Part shown: positions 34,130-42,625 of the stretch, piece by piece
Layout: each line of letters opens with the position of its first letter
Position numbering within the stretch: the stretch's first letter is position 1
Origin: Verrucomicrobiaceae bacterium
GTDB taxonomy: Bacteria > Verrucomicrobiota > Verrucomicrobiia > Verrucomicrobiales > Akkermansiaceae
Assembly (NCBI GenBank): GCA_027486655.1
Contig: JAIXOR010000087.1
Span: 1 to 64,000 of the forward strand
Reading direction: 5' to 3'
DNA length: 64,000 nucleotides
Translations under genes and position numbers: made by a program
The notes under the pieces: model-generated
Database searches by the model: none
Seen by the model: only the letters and a program-made list of their open reading frames with translations
Told to the model about the DNA's origin: nothing

Positions 34130-34918
34130 TTACGGAATCCTGGGGACGAGGGCGGTGGGGACGTCCGGGAATTTTTCGCGCATTTCCATGAGCGGGCCGA
34201 CGTCGCCGGCGAAGGCCTGGTGAAGGAGGCTCCAGGTATCGCCGTCCTTGCGGAGGAGGGCGACGAGGTCGAGTTCGAGGAGGTCCGCGGCGTCCTGGGA
34301 TTTCGGGGCCTTGCCGCTTTTGGGGGCGGCGTTGGCATTGACGAGGGCCCAGTTGCCGAGGGTGCGGACCGATCCGGTGAATTGGACCGGCTCGCCGATC
34401 TCGGCGGTGACGGCGGGGCGGAGGGCGTCGAAGATGGCCTTGCGGACGGGGTTGCCTGGGGCGAGTTCGGTGGGTTTTCCCCCGGCCTGCGGGGTGGCGG
34501 CGGGTTTCGCGGTGGAGCGTGAGGCCTTGAGGCAGAGGGCACCCTCGGCGTTTTCGAAAGCGCTGAGGTGAAGGGTGATCTCGGCATCGCCGACGATGGC
34601 GGCCTCAAGTCCGCCGAGGCTGCCGCGTTTCAGCATGGCGGGGATTTCCGCGCGGCGTTCCGGGCTGACGAAGTAGTCTTCCGTGGCGCTGCCGTTCTTG
34701 TGGGCGAGCGAGCGTTCCTGGATGAGGACCGCGGCGGGATCGGCGAGCTTTTTGCCGGCGCTGTTCACGCGGGTGGCGGCGTTGAGGGTGGCCGTGTAGT
34801 GGAAGACCTCGTCCGCGGTGGCGTGGCTGAGGGAGCAAAGGCCGAGCAGGGCGAGCGCGGGAAGCAGACGGAGAAGGGGGCGGCGCAGGACGGGGGTGGG
34901 TGGGGAGGAATGAATCAT
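34130..34918 (-). CDS. secreted protein of unknown function
   Basis: 262 aa from ATG at 34918 (MIHSSPPTPVLRRPLLRLL); ATG at 34966 would add 16 residues. Signal peptide ends near LSHA. The mature part begins DEVFHYTATLNAATRVNSAG and contains two similar halves: IQERSLAHKNGSATEDYFVS and LELDLVALLRKDGDTWSLLH, each followed by a helix (RRAEIPAMLKRG and VGPLMEMREKF). No family recognised. Isolated gene at the edge of the mobile island, before the polysaccharide cluster. Confidence 0.7.
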   Translation of the reverse strand: MIHSSPPTPVLRRPLLRLLPALALLGLCSLSHATADEVFHYTATLNAATRVNSAGKKLADPAAVLIQERSLAHKNGSATEDYFVSPERRAEIPAMLKRGSLGGLEAAIVGDAEITLHLSAFENAEGALCLKASRSTAKPAATPQAGGKPTELAPGNPVRKAIFDALRPAVTAEIGEPVQFTGSVRTLGNWALVNANAAPKSGKAPKSQDAADLLELDLVALLRKDGDTWSLLHQAFAGDVGPLMEMREKFPDVPTALVPRIP

Positions 34919-35637
34919 CCGGAGCACCCTAAGGAGACTGCGTTTGGGGACAAGCATGGGTTTCACCCCGATCGCGGAGGGTGGGTAGGCCTGGCGGATT
35001 CACCACGCCATCACGTAGTTCCCATGTCAGGGGATTTCTGACACGATGCCCAAGTCAGCGGCCATGGACGTGCCGCTTCCCCCCCAACTCCCCCCCGATT
35101 GGATGTCATCCCGGCGACAAGCCGCGGTCGCGAGCGACCGTTTGTGGAGCGCCCCGGTCCGAATGACCGGTGTGCGGATGACCATGCATGAGGTGGATGT
35201 CCCGGGTGGGCAGCCTGCGTCCGTGTCGGCGGGAATCTCGGGAATCGCTCATGATATCCGAAGTTCCGCGGCCGGGGAATCCTTCGGGTTTCCTTTGTTG
35301 GCAAACCCCGACCGACAGCACGATCCATCGTCCCTGTCATCTCCCTCGAACTCCGGTGGAGTGCTTGATTTCCAGGCATTTCCGCAGCATCCGGCGAACG
35401 GTGGTGATGACTCCAAGGCATGACCCGGGCTTTTGCAACTTGACCGTAATCCGCCGAATTGGTTTTAGTGCGATGCAGCGCTGAATGACCAAGGGCGGCA
35501 GCGTTCCGAACCCCGGGAACGCAGGTCTTTGAAAAAAAGCGCGGATCAAGCACTTATCCTGCTTATCGGATCGCGGCTCCGGCCGGGATCGATCGGTCTC
35601 TCCCCAAACTCCCCCCAACCCCCCGTCCCCCCGCAAG
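34919..35637. other. about 720-bp upstream region of the polysaccharide cluster
   Basis: No believable gene on either strand. Runs of C are striking: C7 at 35079-35085 and 35090-35096, then C6 at 35611-35616, 35619-35624 and 35627-35632 just before ATG 35638. Short ORFs over 35046-35423 have no family resemblance. Must contain the cluster promoter; I cannot place it. Confidence 0.6.
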
Positions 35638-36531
35638 ATGACACCCGGTGTCGATTCGAACATTTACCCACGGCCGCAGGAAGGCGCCGCGGCGGCTGCC
35701 GGCCGTACCCGGATTCCCCGCCGGGACCCGCGCGGGTTGAGGCGATCCGGCCGGATGGTGGTGGTGCCGCCGGTGGAGACCGTGGAGCCTTTGGTTTTTG
35801 AAAGTGGCTGGCATCTGGCGCGGACCAGTCCGGTGCCATGGTGGAAGCGGACCCTGGATTTGCTGGCCATCGCGCTGACGCTGCCGCTGACCTTGCCGGT
35901 GATGGCCGCAGTGGCGGCGTGGATCAAGCTGGTCTCGCGCGGACCGGCCCTTTACCGCCAGGAGCGGATCGGGCGGAATGGCAAGCCCTTCGTTCTCTAC
36001 AAATTCCGCAGCATGAAGGTGAATGCGGACACAGCGCGGCATTTCCGGCATTTCCGCAATCTGGTGCGCACGGACAGCCCGATGGTGAAGCTGGATCTTT
36101 TGTGCGACTCGCGGTTGATTGCGGGCGGGTGCTTCCTGAGGTCGGCCGGCCTGGACGAGCTGCCGCAGTTGTTGAACGTGCTGCGTGGCGAGATGAGTCT
36201 GGTGGGACCGCGGCCCTGCCTGCCGGAGGAATACCGGTTTTTCACGGCGCGGCAGCGGGTGCGCTTTGAAGTGCTCCCCGGCCTGACGGGCATCTGGCAG
36301 GTGCATGGCAAAGGGGTGTCCACTTTCAGCGAGATGAATGCGATGGACGCGCTTTATGTGAAGCTCAGTTCGGCGGCGCTGGACCTGGCGATCATGGTGC
36401 GCACGCCCTTTGCGCTGCTGCGGCAGATGCGCGAAGCGATGCAGCACAGCCGCGAGGCCGCCGCCGAATCCGTGGACGGCCCGGCGGGAGATCCGCCGAT
36501 TCCCGGCTACAGCACCCGGAGATCCGGTTGA
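35638..36531 (+). CDS. initiating phosphoglycosyl transferase (WcaJ/PglC core type)
   Basis: 297 aa from ATG 35638. One membrane segment (about 77-101, LLAIALTLPLTLPVMAAV) followed by the catalytic core of monotopic phosphoglycosyl transferases: RIGRNGKPFVLYKFRSMKVN, LDELPQLLNVLRGEMSLVGP with RPCLPEEY, and LPGLTGIWQVHGKG. It transfers a sugar phosphate to undecaprenyl phosphate, the first step of polymer assembly. It lacks the four N-terminal membrane helices of WcaJ. A second, long enzyme of this kind lies at 42606. First gene of the cluster. Confidence 0.92.
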   Translation: MTPGVDSNIYPRPQEGAAAAAGRTRIPRRDPRGLRRSGRMVVVPPVETVEPLVFESGWHLARTSPVPWWKRTLDLLAIALTLPLTLPVMAAVAAWIKLVSRGPALYRQERIGRNGKPFVLYKFRSMKVNADTARHFRHFRNLVRTDSPMVKLDLLCDSRLIAGGCFLRSAGLDELPQLLNVLRGEMSLVGPRPCLPEEYRFFTARQRVRFEVLPGLTGIWQVHGKGVSTFSEMNAMDALYVKLSSAALDLAIMVRTPFALLRQMREAMQHSREAAAESVDGPAGDPPIPGYSTRRSG

Positions 36532-36536
36532 ACGAG

Positions 36537-37598
36537 ATGAATCCACCCGTTTCCGTAGGAATCGCCGGATACGGCTATTGGGGGCCGAACCTGGCCCGGA
36601 ACTTCCGCAGTCTGCCCGGTGCCCGGGTGGCGGCGGTGTGTGATCCGGATCCGGAGCGGCTCGAGCGCATGCGCCGCAGCCTCCCGGAGGTGGCGGCTTT
36701 CCGGGATTGCGGCGAGATGCTGGCCGCGGGCGGGATCGATGCCCTGGCGATCGCCACGCCGGTGGCCTCGCACCACGCGCTGGCGCGGGCCGCGCTGCTG
36801 GCGGGCAGGCACGTGCTGGTGGAAAAACCGATGGCGGCCTCCGTCGCCCAGTGCGAGGACCTGATCCGCACCGCGGACGCGGCGGGGCTCACGCTGATGG
36901 TCGGCCACACCTATCTGTATTCCGAAGCGGTGAGGAAGATCACCGAAATCATCGGCAGCGGGGAGATCGGCGAGGTGAGATACATCAACTGCCAGCGCCT
37001 GAATCTCGGACTTTTCCAAACCGACATCAACGTGGCCTGGGATCTCGCTCCGCACGACCTTTCCATCATCCTGCGGGTGATGGGATCGCTGCCGGAAACG
37101 GTGAACTGCCAGGGCAACGCGCACGTGCATCCGGAGATCGAGGATGTGACGAACATTTCGCTGAAGTTCGCGGGTGGCCGTTTCGCCACCATCCAGAGCA
37201 GCTGGCTGGAGCCGCGCAAGGTGCGCCAGATGACCTTCGTCGGCACGCGCGGGATGATTGTTTTCGACGACCTGGAGCCGCACGGCAAAATCCGTGTGCA
37301 TGACGTGCGGGTGGATTGCCCGCCGCACTATGATAACTTTGCGGAGTTTCAATATTCCTATCATTATGGCGAGTGCCGCATCCCGCATCTGGATCAGGGC
37401 GAGCCGCTGGGACGGATGTGCGCGCATTTCATCGACTGCGTGGCGGGTGCCGCGGTGCCGGACTCTCCGGCGGCCACCGGGCTGGAGGTCGTGCGCGTGT
37501 TGGAGGCCTGCGATGCCTCGCTGAAACAAGGGGGCGGTGCGGTGTCGATGGACCCGCGCCCATGCCCCGCGCTGGCCGGGCTGGCGGCGGCGGTTTGA
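36537..37598 (+). CDS. Gfo/Idh/MocA oxidoreductase, WbpB/WlbA-like
   Basis: 353 aa from ATG 36537; TTG 36528 is an alternative. Rossmann motif VGIAGYGYWGPNLARNF, nicotinamide-side EKPMAASVAQCEDL and the catalytic block VAWDLAPHDLSIILRVMG. With the acetyltransferase and aminotransferase that follow, it fits the set that makes 3-acetamido-3-deoxy sugars by oxidising the 3-position of a UDP-GlcNAc-uronate-type sugar (WbpB step). A UDP-GlcNAc 6-dehydrogenase (WbpA) is not in this window. Confidence 0.88.
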   Translation: MNPPVSVGIAGYGYWGPNLARNFRSLPGARVAAVCDPDPERLERMRRSLPEVAAFRDCGEMLAAGGIDALAIATPVASHHALARAALLAGRHVLVEKPMAASVAQCEDLIRTADAAGLTLMVGHTYLYSEAVRKITEIIGSGEIGEVRYINCQRLNLGLFQTDINVAWDLAPHDLSIILRVMGSLPETVNCQGNAHVHPEIEDVTNISLKFAGGRFATIQSSWLEPRKVRQMTFVGTRGMIVFDDLEPHGKIRVHDVRVDCPPHYDNFAEFQYSYHYGECRIPHLDQGEPLGRMCAHFIDCVAGAAVPDSPAATGLEVVRVLEACDASLKQGGGAVSMDPRPCPALAGLAAAV

Positions 37599-37624
37599 GC
37601 CGGATTCCCGGGTTTTCCAAGATC

Positions 37625-38125
37625 ATGAACGCGCCTGCCGATCCCACCCTCCGCATTGCTCCGGACGTCCGTCTCGGCAGCGGCGTGAGATTGCATGGAT
37701 TCGTGAACCTGTATGGCTGCGAAATCGGCGAAGACACCGGGATCGGCACCTTTGTGGAAATCCAGAAGGGCGTGAAGGTCGGGGCGCGATGCAAGGTCTC
37801 GTCGCACAGTTTTCTCTGCGAGGGAGTGACGCTTGAGGACGAGGTATTCATCGGCCACGGCGTGATGTTCACCAACGATCTGCGGCCGCGGGCATGCGAC
37901 GATGAAGGACGTCCGCTTGGCGACGGAGGCTGGCGCTGTGTTCCCACACTGGTGCGGCGCGGCGCATCGATCGGCTCCGGCAGCACGATTCTCGGCGGAG
38001 TGGTCATCGGCGAGCTGGCCATGGTGGGTGCGGGCAGCGTGGTGACGCGTGATGTGCCGCCGCGCGCCACGGTGGCGGGCAACCCGGCCCGGATTCTCAA
38101 CCCCTGCGGAAAGGAGGCGTCATGA
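37625..38125 (+). CDS. left-handed beta-helix N-acetyltransferase, WbpD-like
   Basis: 166 aa from ATG 37625. Hexapeptide repeats from LGSGVRLHGFVNLYGC onward (IGEDTGIGTFVEIQ, VGARCKVSSHSFLCEG), the catalytic-loop signature FIGHGVMFTNDLRPRA and GSVVTRDVPPRATVAGNPAR. Acetylates the 3-amino group produced by the next gene's enzyme. Stop overlaps the aminotransferase start (ATGA). Confidence 0.9.
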   Translation: MNAPADPTLRIAPDVRLGSGVRLHGFVNLYGCEIGEDTGIGTFVEIQKGVKVGARCKVSSHSFLCEGVTLEDEVFIGHGVMFTNDLRPRACDDEGRPLGDGGWRCVPTLVRRGASIGSGSTILGGVVIGELAMVGAGSVVTRDVPPRATVAGNPARILNPCGKEAS

Positions 38126-39240
38126 AGGTTCCATTCATCGACATGAAGGCGCGCCATGCGCCGCTCAAGGCGGAGTTCATGCGTGTGATCGGCCAGGTCA
38201 TCGACTCGGGTGCCTTTGCGGGCGGGCCTTATGTCGAGCGGTTCGAGAAGGAGTTCGCCCAGTTTTGCGGGACGCGTCACGCGGTGGCGGTGGGCAGCGG
38301 CACGGAAGCGCTTTGGCTGGCCTTGGTGGCTCTGGGCATCGGCCCGGGCGACGAGGTGGTCACCGTGCCGATGACCTTTGCCGCGACCGTGGAGGCGATC
38401 TGCCTGGCCGGGGCGAAGCCGGTTTTCGCGGACATCGACGAGCGCACTTACACGATGGATCCCGAGTCGCTGGAGCAGGTGATCACGCCGCGGACGCGGG
38501 CGGTGGTGCCGGTGCATTTGTTCGGCCAGGTGGCGGACATGGAGCCGATCCTGCGGATTGCGGAGAACCACGACCTGCGGGTGATCGAGGATGCCGCGCA
38601 GGCCCACGGGGCCGAATACCGCGGTCGCCGCGCCGGGTCGCTGGGGGATGCGGGATGTTTCAGTTTTTACCCGGCGAAGAATCTGGGGGCCTTTGGCGAT
38701 GCGGGAGCGGTGGTCACCCAGGACGAGGAAACCGCCTCCAAGCTCCGCCTGCTGCGGGATCACGGCCAGTCCGGCAAGAACCGCCACACCGTGATCGGTT
38801 GGAACAGCCGGATGGACGGCATCCAGGCGGCGGTGCTTTCATTGAAGCTGCGCCATCTCGAAGAGGAAAACGAAGCGCGCCGCCGGCATGCCGCGGCCTA
38901 TCACCGCGCGCTGGCGGAGGTGTCCGGCGTGATCCTGCCGCGGACCGGTCCGGGACGTCGGCACGCGCATCACATCTACGCGCTCCGGGCGCTGGACCGC
39001 CGGCCGCTCGTATGGGCCTTCGACGAGGCGGAGATCGGTTACGGCATCCACTATCCGGTGCCGGTGCATCTTCAACCCGCTTACCGCATCCTCGGGCACA
39101 AGCGCGGGGACTTCCCCGTGGCCGAGCGGTGCGCGTCCCAGTTCATTTCCCTGCCCATGTATCCCGAGCTCGCTCCGGAGGCGATCGAGTCCGTCGCCGA
39201 GGCTGTGCGCCAGGCCTGCGGCTCGCTGAGTGTCGTTTGA
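38122..39240 (+). CDS. DegT/DnrJ/EryC1 aminotransferase, WbpE-like
   Basis: 372 aa from ATG 38122. PLP-binding Lys in FSFYPAKNLGAFGDAG, upstream VGSGTEALWLAL and VIEDAAQAHGA. It transfers an amino group to the 3-keto sugar nucleotide. Coupled to the acetyltransferase, completing a WbpB-WbpD-WbpE type trio in the order oxidase, acetylase, aminase. Confidence 0.92.
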   Translation: MKVPFIDMKARHAPLKAEFMRVIGQVIDSGAFAGGPYVERFEKEFAQFCGTRHAVAVGSGTEALWLALVALGIGPGDEVVTVPMTFAATVEAICLAGAKPVFADIDERTYTMDPESLEQVITPRTRAVVPVHLFGQVADMEPILRIAENHDLRVIEDAAQAHGAEYRGRRAGSLGDAGCFSFYPAKNLGAFGDAGAVVTQDEETASKLRLLRDHGQSGKNRHTVIGWNSRMDGIQAAVLSLKLRHLEEENEARRRHAAAYHRALAEVSGVILPRTGPGRRHAHHIYALRALDRRPLVWAFDEAEIGYGIHYPVPVHLQPAYRILGHKRGDFPVAERCASQFISLPMYPELAPEAIESVAEAVRQACGSLSVV

Positions 39241-39281
39241 TTGTTTTCCACCCCCCCCACGTTTCCCCCTCCCATTCTTCC

Positions 39282-41549
39282 ATGCAAAAGTCCCCAGCCA
39301 ACGCCCCCAAGAGCGGATTCAGCGTCCAGGACATCCTCTTCGTGCTCTTCAAGCACAAGTGGCTGATCCTGATTTTCTCGCTGACAGGATTCGGCGCCGC
39401 GGTGGCCGTGTTCCTCCACCAGAAGCCGCTCTATCAGTCGCAGTCGAAGTTGTTAGTCCGCTATGTGCTCGAGCGCGGCACAGTGGATCCCTATCACGCG
39501 CAGTCCACTCCGGGAGGACCTCCCGGCATGGGTGATCCGGTGATCAACACCGAGATCGAGATCCTCACCAGCGTGGACCTCGCCCTCGAAGTGGCGGAAG
39601 CGGTGGGGCCGGACAAGCTGATCCCCGAGGCGATGGGACATGCCAAGCTCTCGGATGCCGCCGGCGTGATCCTCGCCAACCTGGTGGTCGGTGTGGGCCA
39701 GAGCGCCAACGTGCTGCACGTGGTCTATGGCAACGAGGACCCCGAGATGTCCAAGAAGGTCCTCAACGAACTCGTGAGATGTTATTTCAACAAGCACCTT
39801 GAGATCCACCGGTCCGCGGCCGCCTTCGACATCGTCTCCAAGCAGACCGAGGAAGTCCGCGAAAAGCTGCGCAAGACCGAGGCGGAGCTCAACAAGCTGC
39901 GGACGGACTCCGGCATCGTCTCGCTCACGGATGCGACCTCCGCGTTGTCCGTTCAGCGCGCCAAGAGCCAGTCCGACCTGATGGATGCCAAGGCGGAGTT
40001 TGCCGAGCAGCAGGCGAGCATCGCCTCTCTTGAAAAGGAGACCGCGGCCGAGGTGGCCGCCGGGTCCGGCGAGGATTCCGCCGCGAAGCCGAAGAAGGAC
40101 GCACCGGTGCCCGCGCAGGTCGTCTCCGAATACCGCACCGTCAAGGAGCTGCTCGCCTTCCTGCAGAAGCGGGACATGGAACTGCGCATCAAGTTCACCG
40201 GAGGCAACCGCCTGGTCACCCTCAACCGCCAGCAGATGGAGACCTACGAGACGCGCCGTAATTCGCTGCTCCAGCGCTATCCGAAGCTCGAACAGGAGGT
40301 CGAGGTGGCCGATTTGGAATCCAAGGGCAACAAACCGAACCTCGTCGCCGAGCGCGCGAGGCTCGCCGCGATCAGCGCGAAGATCGAGGTCTTCGAAAGC
40401 CACCTGCGGATCCTCGGTGAGCAGTTTTCCGAGCAGTATGGCATCGGTGCGCGCATCGAGGAGCTCGAGCGCCGCAAGCAGATGGAGGATGCCGAATACC
40501 GCTCGCTGGAGGCGAACCTCAAGAATGCCCGCATCGACCAGACCCTCGATCCCTCGCGCATGCCGAACATCACCGTGGTCCAGCAACCGACCGAGCCGGT
40601 GAAGTCCTTCGACGAGAAGATGAAGAAGCTCATCCTCGGTCTGGCGGGCGGCGGCATGGCGCTGGGTCTTGGCATCGCGTTCCTCATCGAGATGCTGCTC
40701 GACCGCCGGGTGAAGCGGCCGATCGAGATCCAGGCGCGCCTGCAACTTCCGCTGCTGCTTTCCATCCCGCTGATCCGCCGCAAGGAGCGGGGTGCGCTTC
40801 TGTTGGAAAACGTGCCTCCCCAGCCCCGGATCGGGATGGGGGGAGGGGATGCGCTGGCAGTCCGCGAGCCTGCCGCCGATGGACCGGGCGACGCGCTCGG
40901 GCGACCGCTGGGGCATTTCATCCTGCCCTATTCCGAGACCATCCGGGACCGCATCATCTTCAACTTCGAGATCAACAATGTGACTCACAAGCCCAAGCTG
41001 GTGGCGGTGACCGGCCTGTCCGAAGGCGCGGGGGCCTCGACCATCGCGGCCGGTCTTGCAAAGTCGTTTTCAGAGATTCCGGGCACCAAGGTGCTGTTGG
41101 TGGACCTCAGCTCGCTGCATCCCGGGGAGAACCCGCTGATCGGTGAGATGCCGCGCCACTCGCTCACCGGCGCGCTCCACCTCGCCTCCAACACCCAGTT
41201 CCGGGAAAACCCGCAGAACCTGTATTATGCAAGTGCCACCGCCCGCCGCGACGAGGGCGGCCTCACCACTTTCTCGCCGGTGCACCTCTACGAACTGATG
41301 CCCCATCTGCAGGCCAGCCAGTATGACTACATCATCTTCGACATGCCACCGGTGGATCAAACGAGCCGCACGCTCACCATGGCCGGGTTGATGGACAAGG
41401 TGATCCTCGTTCTGGATGCCGAGAACACCAGCCGCGACGGCCTGATGTGGGGATACTCGGAACTCGTCAAGGGACGTGCCGATGTTTCCTGCGTCTTCAA
41501 CAAGATGCGCTCGCCGGTCCCGGGATGGCTGGCCGGTGGTGACAACTGA
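39282..41549 (+). CDS. Wzz/Wzc-like chain-length protein with defective kinase-like domain
   Basis: 755 aa from ATG 39282. N-terminal Wzz domain with transmembrane helix KWLILIFSLTGFGAAVAVF, a long periplasmic coiled coil (about 170-440), a second helix (LILGLAGGGMALGLGIAFL), then a cytoplasmic BY-kinase-like domain. In that domain the Walker A reads GLSEGAGASTIAAGLA: the Lys expected before Ser-Thr is Ala. Walker A' is LLVDLSSLHPG and Walker B YIIFDMPPVDQ. No tyrosine-rich C-terminal tail. Known role: control of polymer length and export. Lost Lys and Tyr cluster suggest that it no longer autophosphorylates. Preceded by a C8 tract (39251-39258). Confidence 0.9.
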   Translation: MQKSPANAPKSGFSVQDILFVLFKHKWLILIFSLTGFGAAVAVFLHQKPLYQSQSKLLVRYVLERGTVDPYHAQSTPGGPPGMGDPVINTEIEILTSVDLALEVAEAVGPDKLIPEAMGHAKLSDAAGVILANLVVGVGQSANVLHVVYGNEDPEMSKKVLNELVRCYFNKHLEIHRSAAAFDIVSKQTEEVREKLRKTEAELNKLRTDSGIVSLTDATSALSVQRAKSQSDLMDAKAEFAEQQASIASLEKETAAEVAAGSGEDSAAKPKKDAPVPAQVVSEYRTVKELLAFLQKRDMELRIKFTGGNRLVTLNRQQMETYETRRNSLLQRYPKLEQEVEVADLESKGNKPNLVAERARLAAISAKIEVFESHLRILGEQFSEQYGIGARIEELERRKQMEDAEYRSLEANLKNARIDQTLDPSRMPNITVVQQPTEPVKSFDEKMKKLILGLAGGGMALGLGIAFLIEMLLDRRVKRPIEIQARLQLPLLLSIPLIRRKERGALLLENVPPQPRIGMGGGDALAVREPAADGPGDALGRPLGHFILPYSETIRDRIIFNFEINNVTHKPKLVAVTGLSEGAGASTIAAGLAKSFSEIPGTKVLLVDLSSLHPGENPLIGEMPRHSLTGALHLASNTQFRENPQNLYYASATARRDEGGLTTFSPVHLYELMPHLQASQYDYIIFDMPPVDQTSRTLTMAGLMDKVILVLDAENTSRDGLMWGYSELVKGRADVSCVFNKMRSPVPGWLAGGDN

Positions 41550-41593
41550 GTGCCGCACACTGTTCCTCCTTTTTCAGCGATCCCATCCCAAGC

Positions 41594-42625
41594 ATGTCCG
41601 GTCACGAGAATCATCCGGGGTCCAGCGCCATGGCAGGCGGCTCCCACGGAAGCCTCGCAAGAGCCTACTACCGCGTCAAACCCTTCGTCCCTCGCGGTCT
41701 CCGCTGGTTGATGCGGCGGGTCCGCATCCCCGGCATCATGAAACGCCACTCCGGCGTGTGGCCGATCGACGAGGCCTCCTGCGTCAAGCCGCACGACTGG
41801 CAAGGCTGGCCCGAGGGACGCCGTTTCGCGCTGGTCTTCACCCATGACGTCGAATCGCAGACCGGAGTGGACCGCACGCGGGACCTGGCCGAGTTGGAGA
41901 TGGCCTACGGTTTCCGCTCTTCATTCAACTTCATCCCGGAAGGACCCTATCCGGATCCCGTCGAGCTCCGTGGCTGGCTGCGCGAGAACGGCTTCGAGGT
42001 GGGCGTGCACGACCTCAATCACGACGGCCATCTCTACGAGTCCCGCGAGGGTTTCAGCCGCAAGGCGAAAAGCATCAACCGCTACCTCGGCAAGTGGGGT
42101 GCCGTGGGTTTCCGCTCCGGCTTCATGCTGCGCCAACTCGACTGGCTGCACGATCTCAACGTGCTGTATGACATGTCCACCTTCGACACCGATCCCTTCG
42201 AGCCGCAGCCCGAGGGATCGCACACGATCTTTCCATTTCACGTGAGGCCGCCCGAGGGCGTGAAGGGCCCGGGTTACATCGAGCTTTCCTACACCCTTCC
42301 GCAGGATTCCACGTTGTTCCTGCTTCTCCGCGAGAAGACTCCCGAGATCTGGCAGCGCAAGCTCGACTGGCTCGCCGCGCACGGCGGCCTCGCGCTGGTG
42401 AACATCCACCCGGATTACATCGACTTCACCGGCCGCGGCAATCCTTCGGAAACCTATCCGTCCGCGCTGCTCCAGGAGTTCATGGAGTACATCCACTCCC
42501 GCCACCAGGGCATGTATTGGAATCCGCTGGCCCGTGAACTGGCCCTTTGGTTCCGCACCCGTTCGTCCGCCGCTCCCCCCGAATCCCCCCAATCCCCCCC
42601 GAACCATGATCCGGCTTCGCCATAA
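41594..42625 (+). CDS. polysaccharide deacetylase family protein
   Basis: 343 aa. NodB-type motifs: FTHDVESQ (metal and base Asp), a His pair in GFEVGVHDLNHDGHLY, and GAVGFRSGFML. C-terminal block VNIHPDYIDF resembles the leaving-group His motif. No signal peptide, so it probably acts at the cytoplasmic face or is anchored. It may remove N- or O-acetyl groups from the exopolysaccharide. Overlaps the next gene by 20 bases. Its last codons are Pro-rich, encoded by C runs. Confidence 0.88.
   Translation: MSGHENHPGSSAMAGGSHGSLARAYYRVKPFVPRGLRWLMRRVRIPGIMKRHSGVWPIDEASCVKPHDWQGWPEGRRFALVFTHDVESQTGVDRTRDLAELEMAYGFRSSFNFIPEGPYPDPVELRGWLRENGFEVGVHDLNHDGHLYESREGFSRKAKSINRYLGKWGAVGFRSGFMLRQLDWLHDLNVLYDMSTFDTDPFEPQPEGSHTIFPFHVRPPEGVKGPGYIELSYTLPQDSTLFLLLREKTPEIWQRKLDWLAAHGGLALVNIHPDYIDFTGRGNPSETYPSALLQEFMEYIHSRHQGMYWNPLARELALWFRTRSSAAPPESPQSPPNHDPASP

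Noticed and set aside
35011-35553. 180-codon minus-strand and 125-codon plus-strand frames before the polysaccharide cluster
   Set aside because: Translations lack any natural-protein pattern and there are no starts with supporting signals.
39453-40988. 511-codon minus-strand frame opposite the Wzz/Wzc-like gene
   Set aside because: Shadow frame; Leu/Asp/His-rich with no family pattern.
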